DNA from: Phyto melanocephala
Taxonomy: Eukaryota; Arthropoda; Insecta; Diptera; Rhinophoridae
Direction: 5' to 3'
Length of the DNA stretch: 64,000 bases
Assembly (NCBI GenBank): GCA_941918925.1
Contig: OW799236.1
Location: 104,486,562 to 104,550,561 of the forward strand
Under the pieces are notes generated by a model. That model did no database searches. It had not been told where the DNA came from and worked only from the letters and a program-made list of their open reading frames with translations. Made by a program: the position numbers and the translations under genes. How positions within the stretch are numbered: the stretch's first letter is position 1; the number at the start of each line of letters is the position of its first letter. Positions 1 through 11,333 of this stretch are shown here, in pieces.

Positions 1-102
1 GCTGTTTAAAAAAAATATAATTATAACAAAACGTCTCGATAACACAACTTGAGACTTCACTCTATGAATAAAAAGTGTAAATTAGACTAACATGTTGAAC
101 AA

Positions 103-717
103 ATAATAGAGCTGGTGCACTTGCAAAAGCCGGTACCACCTTAGATTCGGTTGAATCTAGTTATGCTTTGGGTATTCCCTTATCGAAGGGTAAGCAGCTA
201 ATCTCGCATCAATTCTATTTGGATGCCAAGGAAAGGTGGGTGAGAGAACCCACTTGTTTGGAAACCAGAAAGATCTGGCCTGACATGGATGTGCATAGGA
301 CGCAATATGCAGTGAATATGCCCCGAATCCACCTTAGGAACCTCATAGCGGTCATTACCGGACACTGCCCTATAGGTACACATGCGAAAAGGCTGAATAT
401 CCCTTACAACGACTTCTGCAGAAGTTGCGATAACGAGGAAGAGGAGGAGACGACTGAACATCTTCTCTGCAATTGTCCTACATTCGGGGACCTGAGACGC
501 CAGATTCTGGGTCAACGAATACTTGTAAGTAAAACTTGTCCTTCCGCAGTTGAACTGGAAAAGATCCATACCTTCGTAAACAGGACAGGATGGCTGAGGA
601 ACGACGGCCAGAGGACATAGACAAACGGGCGATGGTGCCAACGGTATCACAACGGGACCCTCGGAGGACCCAATTGAGCTATGCCTTTGGGCGGCTGCCG
701 GATCTAACCTAACCTAA
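103..717 (+). mobile_element. 5'-truncated non-LTR retrotransposon insertion
   Basis: A 3'-terminal fragment of a LINE-type element. It is bounded by a perfect 16-bp direct repeat, CTAACATGTTGAACAA, at 87-102 and 714-729, read as a target-site duplication (a few bases are ambiguous because the tail itself ends in CTAA). The body encodes the C-terminal end of the polyprotein, then about 95 bp of 3' UTR, then a CCTAACCTAA-type tail. Severe 5' truncation with an intact 3' end and a target duplication is the usual signature of target-primed reverse transcription. The perfect duplication suggests a fairly recent insertion. Confidence 0.85.
111..620 (+). pseudogene. C-terminus of non-LTR retrotransposon ORF2 (RNase H end plus zinc knuckle)
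   Basis: The frame is open from about 111 to the TAG at 618-620. It starts inside the protein, with ALAKAGTTLDS resembling the end of the RNase H domain of I/R1/LOA-type elements. It continues through a segment rich in basic and aromatic residues to ITGHCPIGTHAKRL and then CRSCDNEEEEETTEHLLC, a C-x2-C-x11-H-x4-C knuckle typical of the extreme C-terminus in these clades. No reverse transcriptase or endonuclease remains, so it cannot be autonomous. The surviving frame has no stop or frameshift. The clade is inferred from the knuckle and the RNase H-like stretch. The opposite-strand open frame over the same bases is a shadow. Confidence 0.8.
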
Positions 718-729
718 CATGTTGAACAA

Positions 730-1382
730 CTTAAATAAAAAGGTTTATTTTTTTTTTCTTAAAGCACATCACTTAAAAACGCTTTCGAAAACAAAATTCA
801 CCACGCGCATCTGGTATTTGATACTTTAACACAAATTTTACAATTCATTTTTAAAAGTTTGATAGAATTAGATGACGGGCCATAGTACAGAGAAAAAGTA
901 TTTACTGGCATATCTGCAAAACTGTAGTTGTTGTATTATTTATACTCTGTATGATATAATTTCACTTTTACAGGCGCATAACCGATAGGATCAAAACAGA
1001 ACACTGGTGCCCTCACCCCCAAACCAAAAAATAAATTTAAAGTCATATTGAAAATCTTGTAATCCATATTTGATAATATTAAAATATTAGAATATTTCAA
1101 TTCAAAAATTTTATTAGGGCCTAAAAAACGGTCCGGGTTCTGCTAGCATATTTATTAATACTAATAAAAATTATACATAAAGTGTCAATTAGCATTCTAC
1201 AATACAAATATAAAACATAGCTTGTTTAAACATAACTTAGCTCATGTAGTAACTAAAATATACTACTTTTTACTACTTCTTCTATTTTCGAAATAATTAT
1301 AAAAAAATTTTAATATTTAACAAATTTTTAAGTGATTTATTTTTCGCAGGGAAAAATATTCAAACAAACATTTATCCAACTA
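730..1382. other. AT-rich stretch, nothing recognised
   Basis: No coding similarity, structural RNA or terminal repeat seen; only A/T-rich sequence with short homopolymers. Confidence 0.5.
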
Positions 1383-1875
1383 CAAGTTGGTGCAAAATTA
1401 ATCATCAAATTTTATTTTTGAATAACTTATTTATGAAATAAAATTTTTTCTGTAAACTGGAAAATATGTTATCAGCCAAGTAGCTGCTGCAAGTGTTGAT
1501 ACCTATTTGTCCCCGTTTAATTACATTCTTCATAACTTTACTTAATATTTCTGGTGATAACAGTTCCCATTCTAGTCGAATATTTACCTTATGGGCACTG
1601 GGCTTGTTGGCATAAAACAGCGACTTTAAGTAGTCACAAAGAAAAAAGGCTGGTGTAATATTTGTCCAGTTGGTGCAAAACAATCAGGAAATCCACGACG
1701 AAATTCATGTCGAGCTGACACCACCAATTAATTATTGGTTTGAATAATCGACACAATTATTCCACGCTTTTGCAGAGTTCAGTTCTTGTCTAGTTCACAA
1801 ATGTCATATCTGCTTGATGTAAATTTGCAAAGCTATTACATCTTTAGAAAGGCTCCTTAATTTTGCGCCACCTTG
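1383..1875 (-). mobile_element. Tc1/mariner internal-deletion derivative (493 bp)
   Basis: Terminal inverted repeats of about 21 bp lie at 1383-1403 and 1855-1875 and match at about 17 of 21 positions. A TA precedes the left end (1381-1382), the target dinucleotide of this superfamily; on the right the TA has become CA. The interior on the minus strand joins a short 5' leader, similar to the leader of the relict near 8.2 kb, directly to a transposase C-terminus. The middle of the gene is therefore deleted, as in non-autonomous mariner derivatives. Confidence 0.75.
1405..1683 (-). pseudogene. Tc1/mariner transposase, C-terminal fragment
   Basis: A 92-codon frame resembling the last third of a Tc1/mariner transposase. 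NWTNITPAFFLCDYLKSL corresponds to the segment around the third catalytic aspartate (family pattern SCDLTP..FFLWGYLKSL). It is followed by an EILSKVMKNVIKR-like helix and the terminal SSYLADNIF motif, equivalent to the GGHLxDIIF end of the family. The third catalytic Asp appears replaced by Asn and a few residues before it are missing, so the fragment cannot be active. It lies between the two inverted repeats of the 493-bp element. Confidence 0.75.
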
Positions 1876-3005
1876 CATTAAACCTTTAAAAACAAACAAA
1901 TTCACACTTGGGTTCCTTAGCCAACACAACAAAAAAACCCACAAGGGTAAGGTAAGGTAAGTGCGTATGGATGTGTGTATAACTGTAACAGTTCCAAATG
2001 CTACATAAACGTTGTTTACTTACTTAGTCATATTGGTTTTGTTAGAACTTCATTTCACAATTTGTTTTCTATAACTCTGTTTGTGATTACAGTTTCCAAA
2101 TGAGTTATCTTTCATTAGGCATTAAGCAATTGAATCTTAATTTCATTTAAGCTGATGATGTACTCAGATATGGGCAGGTAAACCATACAGCCATGTAGAA
2201 AATTGCTTGTGTAGGTATAAACACATTCGTGTGTTTGTGTTGATTTACTATTTTAGTGCTGTAATTAAAGTAAAGCCAAGAATAATATAATAATATTGAA
2301 TGTCCACAAGGTTACAGTGAATTTAAAGTAATCACAGCATATAAAATTTGCAATACTTCAGGAATTGAATAAGTGAGATATGTTGACCTTAAAGAACAAT
2401 TTATCACATCACATCACATTTTTTCAAAGAATATAATTTAAACATGTACTTAGTTTGAGTTTAAGATATTTTAAGACATATTTAATAACTATTTTTATGC
2501 CATCTTATCTTTCAATACCATCTTAATTGACAATTTTTATTTTTTTCTTAGTTTGCTTCATTTAGTGTTAATTTTCGTTTAATAATTTAAATTCTTTGAA
2601 AGCGAGATTTTTCTTCCATAACGCATACATGTGTAAGATTCTTAAAAGCCTGTAAAAAACTGCACTTAAATAAAATATTATAATGCATTTACATACAAGT
2701 ATTTTTATATTTTATTTGGTATATTCGTTCTTATGTTATCATTAAAGAATAATATTGCCCTTTAAGTCAAATAAAAAAAATATATATTTTTATAGTAACA
2801 TCAAAATAATAATATTGCATACAAAACTGCAATATCATTAATATTTATTGGACAAATTTTTTGAAATCAATGTGCAGATAACATAAAATAAAAAATAAAA
2901 AGTGCAATAGAACCACAAAATCAAACTAAAAATAAATGTAAATTTTAATGCTTCCGAAAAAGACATGACTACATTGGTGTTTTTCGTTATATAATGTTAA
3001 TATTA
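1876..3005. other. AT-rich stretch, minor simple repeats
   Basis: No gene recognised. Holds a short GGTAA pentamer run near 1947-1963 and an ACATC run near 2403-2417; otherwise featureless. Confidence 0.5.
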
Positions 3006-3149
3006 ACAAGTAAGAGCATTATATTCGGCTGTGCCGAATCTTTTATACCCACCACCAATTTTGTGTACATTTAAAGCACAATATTTATTAATTTGTTAAT
3101 CGATATGGAATAATCTCTTTATAATAAAGTATGTATCACTTTCTCTGTA

Positions 3150-3751
3150 GAGGGTGGTTAAATTTTAAGGGCCCATGTTGAAGGTGAACTACACCTAGAC
3201 TTTAAATTTGTTTTTTGTATTTCATTTGACATTTCTCAATCTCAAACTTACTCAATTTGATCCATGGAAAGATACGCAAATGAGCAACGCTTTAAAGTTA
3301 TTCAGGTTTTTTATAAAAATCGGCGTTCAAATCAAAATGCATTTTGTGTAGTTCGTGATTCTTTTGGTCAACATAATCGTTTAAATTCATCCACAATGGG
3401 GAGAATTGTAAAAAATATTTAAATCTCTGCAAAACAGGTTTGTATAAAATGTTAGAAAATCTGTGAATGCCTTCTTAGTTTGTTGAATGGGAGCCATTGC
3501 TGTTTTTTGCGATAGTGTGGCAAAAGAAAGTAATCATCATGCCCAATTGAGCATCAACATTGTCATTGAAAATTTGGACCATAAGATATTTAAGTGGCGC
3601 CAAGGATGGGGGGGCCATTTTGCCGATATTTTGTTAAATACATAATTGAACTTTACAAATATTATAATTACAAAAAGAAATAATAATAATATCCTAAATA
3701 ATTTGTGTTTTATTTAAATTCAACATCGGTCCTTAAAATTTAACCACCCTC
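3150..3751 (+). mobile_element. Mariner deletion derivative nested in composite A
   Basis: About 600 bp with ~30-bp inverted termini (starting AGGGTGGTTAAATTTTAAGG and its complement) and TA on both sides. On the plus strand it still encodes a helix-turn-helix start, with MERYANEQRFKVIQVFY near 3263 and an HNRLNSSTMGRIVKNI-like end. This is joined, after a deletion of the catalytic core, to a C-terminal remnant ending near GGHFADILLNT. No aspartate triad remains. The same derivative sits at the same internal site in other copies of the composite. Confidence 0.85.
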
Positions 3752-3779
3752 TATAACTTCGATATGCTACTAAAATGCT

Positions 3780-5060
3780 TTTGTAAATGTAGTCTTTCAA
3801 TGAAAGTGGGCGTTAAATTAGGCTTGTCAATAAAGTTTCTGCTAACAAATACAACTTAGATATTTCAATATAGTCCTTTATTTTCCCAAAAACTTTGTCA
3901 ATAGAGAAATTACATGAATTTAATATAAACCGTTATGGCAGGTGGGCGTTAAAGTGAGCGTGTTACCTAAAGTTTTCTGGCACAGTAATGACATTGCCTA
4001 GGAGGATATACGTAGCGAATTTCATCATCATACCGCTAATTTTGTCGGTTTTATGAGCATTTAAATTTCATTAACGGTAGATAGCGTGAAAAGTGGGCGT
4101 TATAGTAGGCTTGTCAAAGTTGTTTTTCAACAAAATCCTTTATTATTCCAAAATTTTTTTTAATAAAGAAATCATATGAGTTTCAGTTAAAATGTTATAT
4201 GGGAGTAGGGCGTAAAAGTAGACGTGACACCCTAATTTACTGACACAGTAATCACATTGCCTATGTATGTATGTAGCAAATTTTATCTCTAATTTAAGCG
4301 GTTTTATGAGCTTTTAAATTTTATAAACGATAGATAACGTGAAAAGTGGGCGTTATAGTAGGCGTGTCAATGTTGTTTTGGCTAATGAGTACAACTTTAT
4401 TATCCTTTATTACTACAAATTCTATATTAATAGAGAAATTATATGCATTTTAGGGAAAACGTTATATGGGAGGTGGGCGTAAAAGTGGGCGTGGCACACT
4501 TATTTTCTGGCAAAGTAATAATATTGACTAGAAGGATATACGTAGCAAATTTTATCATCATACCTCTTATTTTGTCGTTTTTATGAGCTTTTAAATTTCG
4601 TTAACGGTAGATAACGTGAAAAGTGGGCGTTATAGTAGGCGTGTCAAAGTTGTTTTTGCTATTGAGTTCAACCTAGATGTTTCAATATAGTTCTTTATTA
4701 ATCCAAAATCTATATTAATAGAGAAAATATATGCATTTTAGGTAAAACGTTATATGGGAGGTGGGCGTAAAAGTAGGCGTGGCACCTTAGTTTTCTGGCA
4801 CAGTAATGACATTGACTAGAAGGATGCACACAGCAAATTTTATCATCATACCTCTTATTTTGTCGTTTTTATGAGCTTTTAAATATCATTAACGGTAGAT
4901 AACGTGAAAAGTGGGCGTTATAGTAGGCGTGTCAAAGTTGTTTTTGCTAATGAGTTCAAGCTGGATGTTTGAATATAGTCCTTTATTATTCCAAAATCTT
5001 TATTAGTAAAGAAATTATATGAATTTTGGGTAAAACGTTATATGGGAGGTGGGCGTAAAA
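3780..5060 (+). repeat. Tandem array of ~250-290-bp units in composite A
   Basis: Each unit carries AGTGGGCGTTATAG, a TTTATTATTCCAAAATC-like block and a GGGAGGTGGGCGTAAAAG block. The marker GTGAAAAGTGGG recurs at 4086, 4339, 4616 and 4904, giving steps of 253, 277 and 288 bp. A less similar unit precedes the first. Units diverge by substitutions and small indels. Confidence 0.9.
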
Positions 5061-5696
5061 GTGGGCGTGGCACATTGATTTTCCGTTACAAAAAAGCATT
5101 TGACCAAAAAGTCAGGTGTGCAAAGTTTCAGGGTCGTACATTCAATTTTGTTGCTTTTATGACGTTTTTGTTTTTAAATATACCGAAAAATACACTGTGC
5201 GGTATAAATTTTCGTACATTTTGATCGATAACTCCTTTCCTAATACATAGATTTAGATAATTTTCAGGGAAAAATATTATTTTTACTCAGGAAATATATA
5301 TTCGAAGTTTCATGAGTCTACGTTAATGCGTTTGGACACAATTCCATTTTATTCGATGTTCGAAGGACACGGTTTTTTCGACCTACTCTTGCTTTTCGAG
5401 CTATAACTCTCTTCCTAATATTCCGATTTAGCCCATTTTCAATACCAAACAAACCTTGTCTATAAGCAAGATTCTGGCAAAATTTGAGCCCCCTAGCTTT
5501 TTCGGTGCGACCTCTATCGTGCTTTCAACAGACGGACAGACGGACAGACGAACGGACATAGCTAGATCGTCATCAAATCAAACCCTGATTCAGAATATAT
5601 ATACTTTACGGGGTCTAAAATGGATATTTCGATGTGTTACAAACGGAATGACAAAATGAATATACCCCCACCATTTTTTTGGTGGCGGGTATAAAA

Positions 5697-7265
5697 ATAC
5701 TGTACGAGTATAAAACTTATTTGTGATGATGTAAGTTGGTTGATTATTGCAATTGGAAAACAAATAAAAATTTTTGAACAATATTTTCTATTATTCAAAT
5801 CACATTTGAAAACAAAATAGTGTTTAAATTAAACCACTTTAGAGGTAAAAGTATAATAACTTTTAATACATTTTTAAAATTTTTTTTAATAATCCAGCAA
5901 TGTCTAAAACTGATATATGTACATAAATTGTTGCAGGGAGTGCTCACACGCACACATATAAAAACTTTTCTGATAAGATCGGATTGATATTGAAATGGAG
6001 TGCCATACTTATGGTGACGTTTAACCAAGAAACAAATCATTGCTTCAGGATGCGAATTTCTAATGTCGGTCATATGCTTTTTTTGTTTGAAAAATTAACC
6101 GTTGATTTAAATAATAAAATTCTACTATTCTGGGCATTTTTTGCAGTTGTGAGTCCTTCCATTATTTATTATCCAGTTGTTATAAATATGTAATCTGAAA
6201 AAGTTATAAAAATGTTAAACCCCGTGGTGACTTTTTGTCCACCCTTTTTATATTAGCAAATATGAAGAAGCTAAAATTCCTTAAATTGTTGTGGATGCTC
6301 TTAGTAAACACAGTCATTTGCACAGAAAAAAAGGCTCTATACAATGTGAAAACACTCTTAAATTTAAAACAAACCTAAGAAATTTGTATATGTTTCACAT
6401 CGTTTTTACAAATATTCTCCTACATAAGCATATTTGTATATATTTGCATACATATGTGCATGTATATTATTCACTTGCGTATGCTTAAATATTTATTGCC
6501 TTAACTGTGTTTACCTTTTTGACATGACATAATATGTTCATACGTGTAGGCACACATTAACGTACAAGATTTATTTTAAGTATCTTAAAGGTGTTTTCAT
6601 GTTTGTTTAACTTAAGTGATTTTTCAAATGTACGTGTCTTTATTATCGTTACAAATATTCAGGGGGGTTGGGGTGAGTGTTTGCTTGTTTGTTTAAGTAT
6701 GTCTAATGCTTGAACTTGTTGAATTGGTGTAGGTGTTAAATTTTAATTTATATAAATTGTTGACAAATTCTTAAGCCGTGGAAGGTATTTTGAGAATTAA
6801 TTTTGATTTGTAAATGAAATTTGAAAAATTATGCAATTTATTTAAGTCAAGGAGTATTAGAGAAAAATCTACGATTACATGCTAATTTTCTGATGCCAAT
6901 TCCTCTTTTCCGTATTTTTAAAAGAGACTATGCTTCATTATTTACGGAGGCTTAAAAACTTATTTAAAATGCTTTAGTCAGAGAAAATTACGAATTTTAA
7001 AATGATTAGCTATTTGCTTTTTTCCTATTTTTTTACGCTACCTACCGCCCTAATTGTTAAAGTAAGTAATTGAACTTATACCATAAGAGTCGTTTATGGT
7101 ATTTTTATTCATCCCTTAGCAGATATCAAATCACATACGTGTCTGTTTTTTTGCAGAAATGTAATGAATTTTTGCTCGAAATGTATGCTTCTCTTTAAAA
7201 AGGAAGAAAAAGCTGTTAAAGTTATAAATGTGTGACATAGTTGTTATTAAACTAAGTATATAAAA
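5697..7265. other. AT-rich stretch, nothing recognised
   Basis: Only short chance open frames; no family motif, inverted repeat pair or RNA gene recognised. Confidence 0.5.
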
Positions 7266-7803
7266 ACAAGTAAGAGCACTATATTCGGCCGCCACCAAAT
7301 AAATGGTGGGGGTATATTCATTTTGAAATTCCGTTTGTAACACATCGAAATATCCATTTTAGACCCCATAAAGTATATATATTCTGAATCGGTGTTTGAT
7401 TTGTTGACGATCTAGCTATGTCCGTTCATCTGTCCGTCTGTTGAAAGTACGATAGAGGTCGCACCAAGAAAGCTAAAGGGCTCAAATTTTGCCAGAATCT
7501 TTCTTATAGACAAGATTTGTTTGGTATTGAAAATAGGCTACATCGGATTATTAGGAAAAATGCAATTGTGTCCAAACGCATTAACGTACAGTCATGAAAC
7601 TTCGAATACATATTTCTCGAGTCAAAACAATATTTATCATTAAAAATTGCTTAAATCTATGCATAAGGAAAGGAATTATAGATCAAAATGTACGAAAATT
7701 TATAAATTTATAAAATTTAAAACCTAATAAAACGGACAATATTAGATGTACGATTCTGAAATTTTGCACACTTTGTTTAAACAGAAAATCAATGTGCCAT
7801 GCC
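7266..7803 (-). mobile_element. Composite repeat, copy B (rearranged fragment)
   Basis: The left-terminal block ACAAGTAAGAGC and the first half of its hairpin are fused directly to the right end in reverse orientation (GCCACCAAATAAATGGTGGGGGTATATTC). The mariner, the array and the left interior are absent. What follows is the minus-strand right part with several internal deletions, ending near 7803 where a mariner relict begins. Confidence 0.8.
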
Positions 7804-7814
7804 TAGTGTTTGTC

Positions 7815-8312
7815 ATTGCTCCGTCCTGTTAGATCCACACGTGTTTCATCAACTAATTAATCCATTCAATTGCAAACATCCAAAACTCGGCTAACATGGC
7901 CCTGTAGCGCGCACCGTCCACCGTTGTCGTTTAACCAGCGGTGTCCTAGAAAAAAAATGGCCCGATGGCTCCTTTAGCGTGAAAAGTGCACCATGCACTT
8001 ACTTTGAGCGGGTGTAATGGCTCCCCGTACATTAATCGTGGATTTTTTGTGCCCTAAAAGCGGTAGTTTGGGTTGTTCACGTACTTGCTGAGGTGAAAAT
8101 GAGCCTCATCTCTCATATGATTTTGGTCGAAAAATCGTCCACTGCCGCCTCGACACGATTATTCCGCGTTCTTGTGAAGTGTATCGGTCCGTGGCTTTTT
8201 CACTTATATTTAATATCTGTCTAGTTCACAAATGTCAAAAGAGATTAATAATGGTCGCCATTTGCAAAAATAAGACCATCTTCCAATAGGGTGATTTCTT
8301 TTGGGCCACCTG
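7815..8312 (-). pseudogene. Tc1/mariner transposase relict, first-Asp region
   Basis: Read on the minus strand from 8312. A terminal repeat (ACAGGTGGCCCAAAAGAAAT, preceded by TA on this strand) leads into a 5' leader and a short frame with SEKATDRYTSQERGIIV. A core follows: MRDEAHFHLSKYVNNPN, then NPRLMYGEPLHPLKVSAWC and KGAIGPFFF, then RYRAMLADF. This matches the Tc1/mariner block from the first catalytic Asp (in RDEAHFHL) to just before the second. Several stops and a frameshift interrupt it, and the second and third Asp blocks are missing. Its lower end abuts composite copy B. Confidence 0.8.
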
Positions 8313-8314
8313 TA

Positions 8315-8742
8315 TAAGCGTAGATTTATTATGAAATGATTAATGTTTCATCAACCTCTAGAATTAATTATAAGGCAGATGCTTATATTTAATATATATG
8401 AGGTAAAACATTAAATTATGTAATATTGTTAAACTGTTTTTTTATTAATTAATTTCAAAAGTTGGTTTTATCAAATTTTTTTTTCACACAAAAATATTAT
8501 AAAAATCAAAACAAATATTAATTTTCTGATGATGCTATACAACGGAGTAGCGAAATGTTGAGACAATAAATAAAATAAGAACAATAATATTTTTGTTATA
8601 AAAATACCTTAAGCTTAAATGATTATTGTTAACATATATATCATGACTACGTGCTTATACATAGATATAAAAAAAAAACAGCACACAGGGAAAACCTACG
8701 TTTAAAATAGAAGTATCAATACACTCTTTTACTGATAGTTTT
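8315..8742. other. Spacer holding one hammerhead-like motif
   Basis: AT-rich; apart from the 8526-8555 motif, listed separately, nothing is recognised. Confidence 0.5.
8526..8555 (+). other. Hammerhead-ribozyme-like core (CTGATGA ... GAAA)
   Basis: CTGATGA (8526-8532) is followed by a 5-bp stem, GCTAT/GTAGC with an 8-nt loop, and then GAAA (8552-8555). This is the order of a hammerhead core: conserved box, stem II, conserved box. Such motifs occur in Penelope-like retroelements and related repeats. Stems I and III were not confidently paired, so catalysis is not implied. Confidence 0.35.
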
Positions 8743-9354
8743 TTTTATACCCGCCACCAAAAAAATGGTGGGGGTATATTCATTTTGTCATTCCGTTTGT
8801 AACACATCGAAATATCCATTTTAGACCCCATAAAGTATATATATTCTGAATCAGGGTTTGATTTGATGACGATCTAGCTATGTCCGTCCGTCTGTCCGTC
8901 TGTTGAAAGCACGATAGAGGTCGCACCGAAAAAGCTAGGGGGCTCAAATTTTGCCAGAATCTTTCTTATAGACAAGGTTTGTTTGGTATTGAAAATGGGA
9001 TAAATCGGAATATTAGGAAGGGAGTTATAGCTCGAAACGCAAGAGTAGGTCGAAAAAACCGTGTCCTTCAAACATCGAATAAAATGGAATTGTGTCCAAA
9101 CGCATTAACGTAGACTCATGAAACTTCGAATATATATTTCCTGAGTAAAAACAATATTTTTCCCCGAAAATAATCAAAATCTATGCATTAGGAGAGGAGT
9201 TATCGATCAAAATGTACGAAAATTTATACCGCACAGTGTATTTTTCGGTATATTTAAAAACAAAAACGTCATAAAAGCAACAAAATTGGATGTACGACTC
9301 TGAAATTTTGCACACTTTGCTTTTTGGTGAGGCGCTTTTTTGTAACGGGAAATC

Positions 9355-10130
9355 AATGTGCCACGCCCACTTTTACGCCCACCTCCCATATAACGTTTTA
9401 CCTAAACATCATATAATTTCTCTATTACTAAGGATTTTGGAATAATAAAGGGCTATATTGAAACACCTAAGTTGTACTCATTAGCAAAAACAACTTTCAC
9501 ACGCCTACTATAACGCCCACTTTTCACGTTATCTACCGTTATAGAAATTTAAAAGCTCATAAAACCGCCAAAATTAGAGGTGTGATGATCAAATTTGCTA
9601 CGTATATTCCTCTAGGCAATGTAATTACCGTGCAAGAAAATTGAAGTGCCACGCCATTTTTTACGCCCACCTCCCATATAACGTTTTACCTAAAATTCAT
9701 ATAATTTCTCTATTAATAAAGATTTTGGAATAATAAAGGGTTATATTGAAACACCTCAGTTGTACTCATTCGCAAAAACAAATTTGACATGCCTACTATA
9801 ACGCCCACTTTTCACGTAATCTACCGTTAATGAAATTTAAAAGCTCATAAAACCGCCAAAATTAGAGGTATGGTGATCAAATTTGCTTCGTATATCCTTC
9901 TAATCAAGGTAGTCGTTGTGCCAAAATGTTTAGGTAACACGCTCACTTTAACGCCCACCTCCCATAACGGTTTATCTTAAATTCATGTAATTTCTCTATT
10001 GACAAAGTTTTTAGGAAAATAAAGGACTATATTGAAATATCGAAGTTGTATTTATTAGCAGAAACTTTATTGACACTATTACTTTAACGCCCACTTTCAT
10101 TGAAAGACTACATTCACAAAAGCATTTTAG
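9355..10130 (-). repeat. Tandem units in composite C
   Basis: About three degenerate units of the same ~280-bp repeat as in copy A, seen as CTATAACGCCCACTTTTCACG recurring near 9508 and 9798 and a last partial unit near 10080. Confidence 0.8.
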
Positions 10131-10148
10131 TAGCATATCGAAGTTATT

Positions 10149-10760
10149 AAGGGTGGTTAAATTATATGTTGAATTTAAATAAAACACAAATTATTTAGGA
10201 TATTATTATCATTTCTTTTTATAATGATAATATTTGTATGGTTCAATTATGTATTTAACAAAATATCTGCCAAATGGCCCCCCCCCATCCTTGACGCCAC
10301 TCCTCTATCTGATGGTCTAAATTTTCAATGACAATGTTGATGCTCAATTGTTAGGCATGATGATTAGGCGAGGTTGACAGCTCTTTTGCCACACTATCGC
10401 AAAAATCAGCAGTAGTTCCCATTCAGCGTACTAAAAAGGCATTCACAGATTTTCTAACATTTTATACAGACCTGTTTTGCAGAAATGTAAATATTTTTTA
10501 CAGTTCTCCCGATTGTGGACGAATTTGAACGATTATGTTGACCAAAATAATCACGAAGTGCACAAATTGCTCTTTGATTTGAACGCCCATTTTTATAAAA
10601 AACCTGAATAACTTTAAAGCGTTGCTCATTTGCATATCTTTCCACGGATCAAATTGAGTAAGTTTGAGATTGAGAAATATCAAGTGAAATGCAGAAAACA
10701 AATTTAAAGACTAGGTGTAGTTCACCTTCAACATGGGCCCTAAAAAATTTAACCACCCTC
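10149..10760 (-). mobile_element. Mariner deletion derivative nested in composite C
   Basis: Same element and same internal site as in copy A. Termini AGGGTGGTTAAAT and AATTTAACCACCCTC, with TA outside the 10760 end. The minus strand encodes MERYANEQRFKVIQVFY at the start codon near 10645 and keeps the joined C-terminal remnant at lower coordinates. Confidence 0.8.
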
Positions 10761-10905
10761 TACAAAGAAAGTGATACATATTTTATTATAAAGAGATTAT
10801 TCCATAGCGATTAACAAAATAATAAATATTGTGCTTTAAATGTACACAAAATTGGTGGTGGGTATAAAAGATTCGGCACAGCCGAATATAGTGCTCTTAC
10901 TTGTT

Positions 10906-11329
10906 TATAAATTACTTAGTTAAGAACTAATTATGAATGTAAAATGAGTATAAATGAACATCACTCTATTTTATAAAAAAGATAAAAAGAAATGGTTTTC
11001 CAGATTGCTGATTGCTTACATAAATTGTTTGAGATATTTGCTTGATTGTGCATGCATTTTGAATTCCATCATTTATAATGTATAATTACATTTAAAGAGG
11101 GACTTATAATAAAGCCTGTAGAGCTATTGATTTTAAAGTCCTGATAAAATCATACAATTTGCATTACTAAATTTAATTTTTTTGTAAAAATACAACACAA
11201 AATTTGTGCTGGGTATTATAAATTAGGGACAGCAGAAAATAGCGCTGTAAATAGATAGCTTTGAAATAGTGCTTTAAATACATCCTCTTTGGCTATGGTA
11301 TTAGGATGTTAAATTAATATTTTAATGTG
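10906..11329. other. AT-rich stretch, nothing recognised
   Basis: No feature supported. Confidence 0.5.
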
Positions 11330-11333
11330 TTAA

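Larger units (their letters stand above)
3006..5696 (+). mobile_element. Composite TATACCC-ended repeat, copy A
   Basis: The longest copy of a family found seven times here. The left end is ACAAGTAAGAGC followed by a small hairpin, ATTCGGCTGTGCCGAAT, then TTTTATACCCACCACCAA. The right end is a hairpin around CCACC/GGTGG ending TTGGTGGCGGGTATAAAA, which is inverted relative to the left TATACCC block. Inside, in order: a mariner deletion derivative (3150-3751), a tandem array (about 3780-5060), and a conserved ~600-bp right part with a GACGGACA-type run near 5530-5560. No long ORF and no recognisable transposase of its own. Subterminal inversions, terminal hairpins and insertion into A-rich DNA suggest a non-autonomous DNA element; the class is unassigned. 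Confidence 0.85.
8743..10905 (-). mobile_element. Composite TATACCC-ended repeat, copy C
   Basis: A complete copy in inverted orientation. It begins with the right end (TTTTATACCCGCCACCAA), runs through the GTCCGTCTGTCC run near 8880-8905, the tandem units (about 9355-10130) and the nested mariner derivative (10149-10760). It ends with the terminal hairpin and GCTCTTACTTGT. Order and junctions match copy A, so both derive from one already composite source. Confidence 0.85.

Noticed and set aside
198..650. 150-codon minus-strand frame opposite the LINE fragment
   Set aside because: Antisense shadow of a clearly recognisable retrotransposon C-terminus.
5042..5224. Conserved 60-codon frame starting MGGGRKSGRGT in composite copies (also near 9207-9389 and 37039-37221)
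   Set aside because: It recurs only because the composite copies are near-identical DNA; it spans the array/right-part junction, has no family motif and is not kept in all copies.
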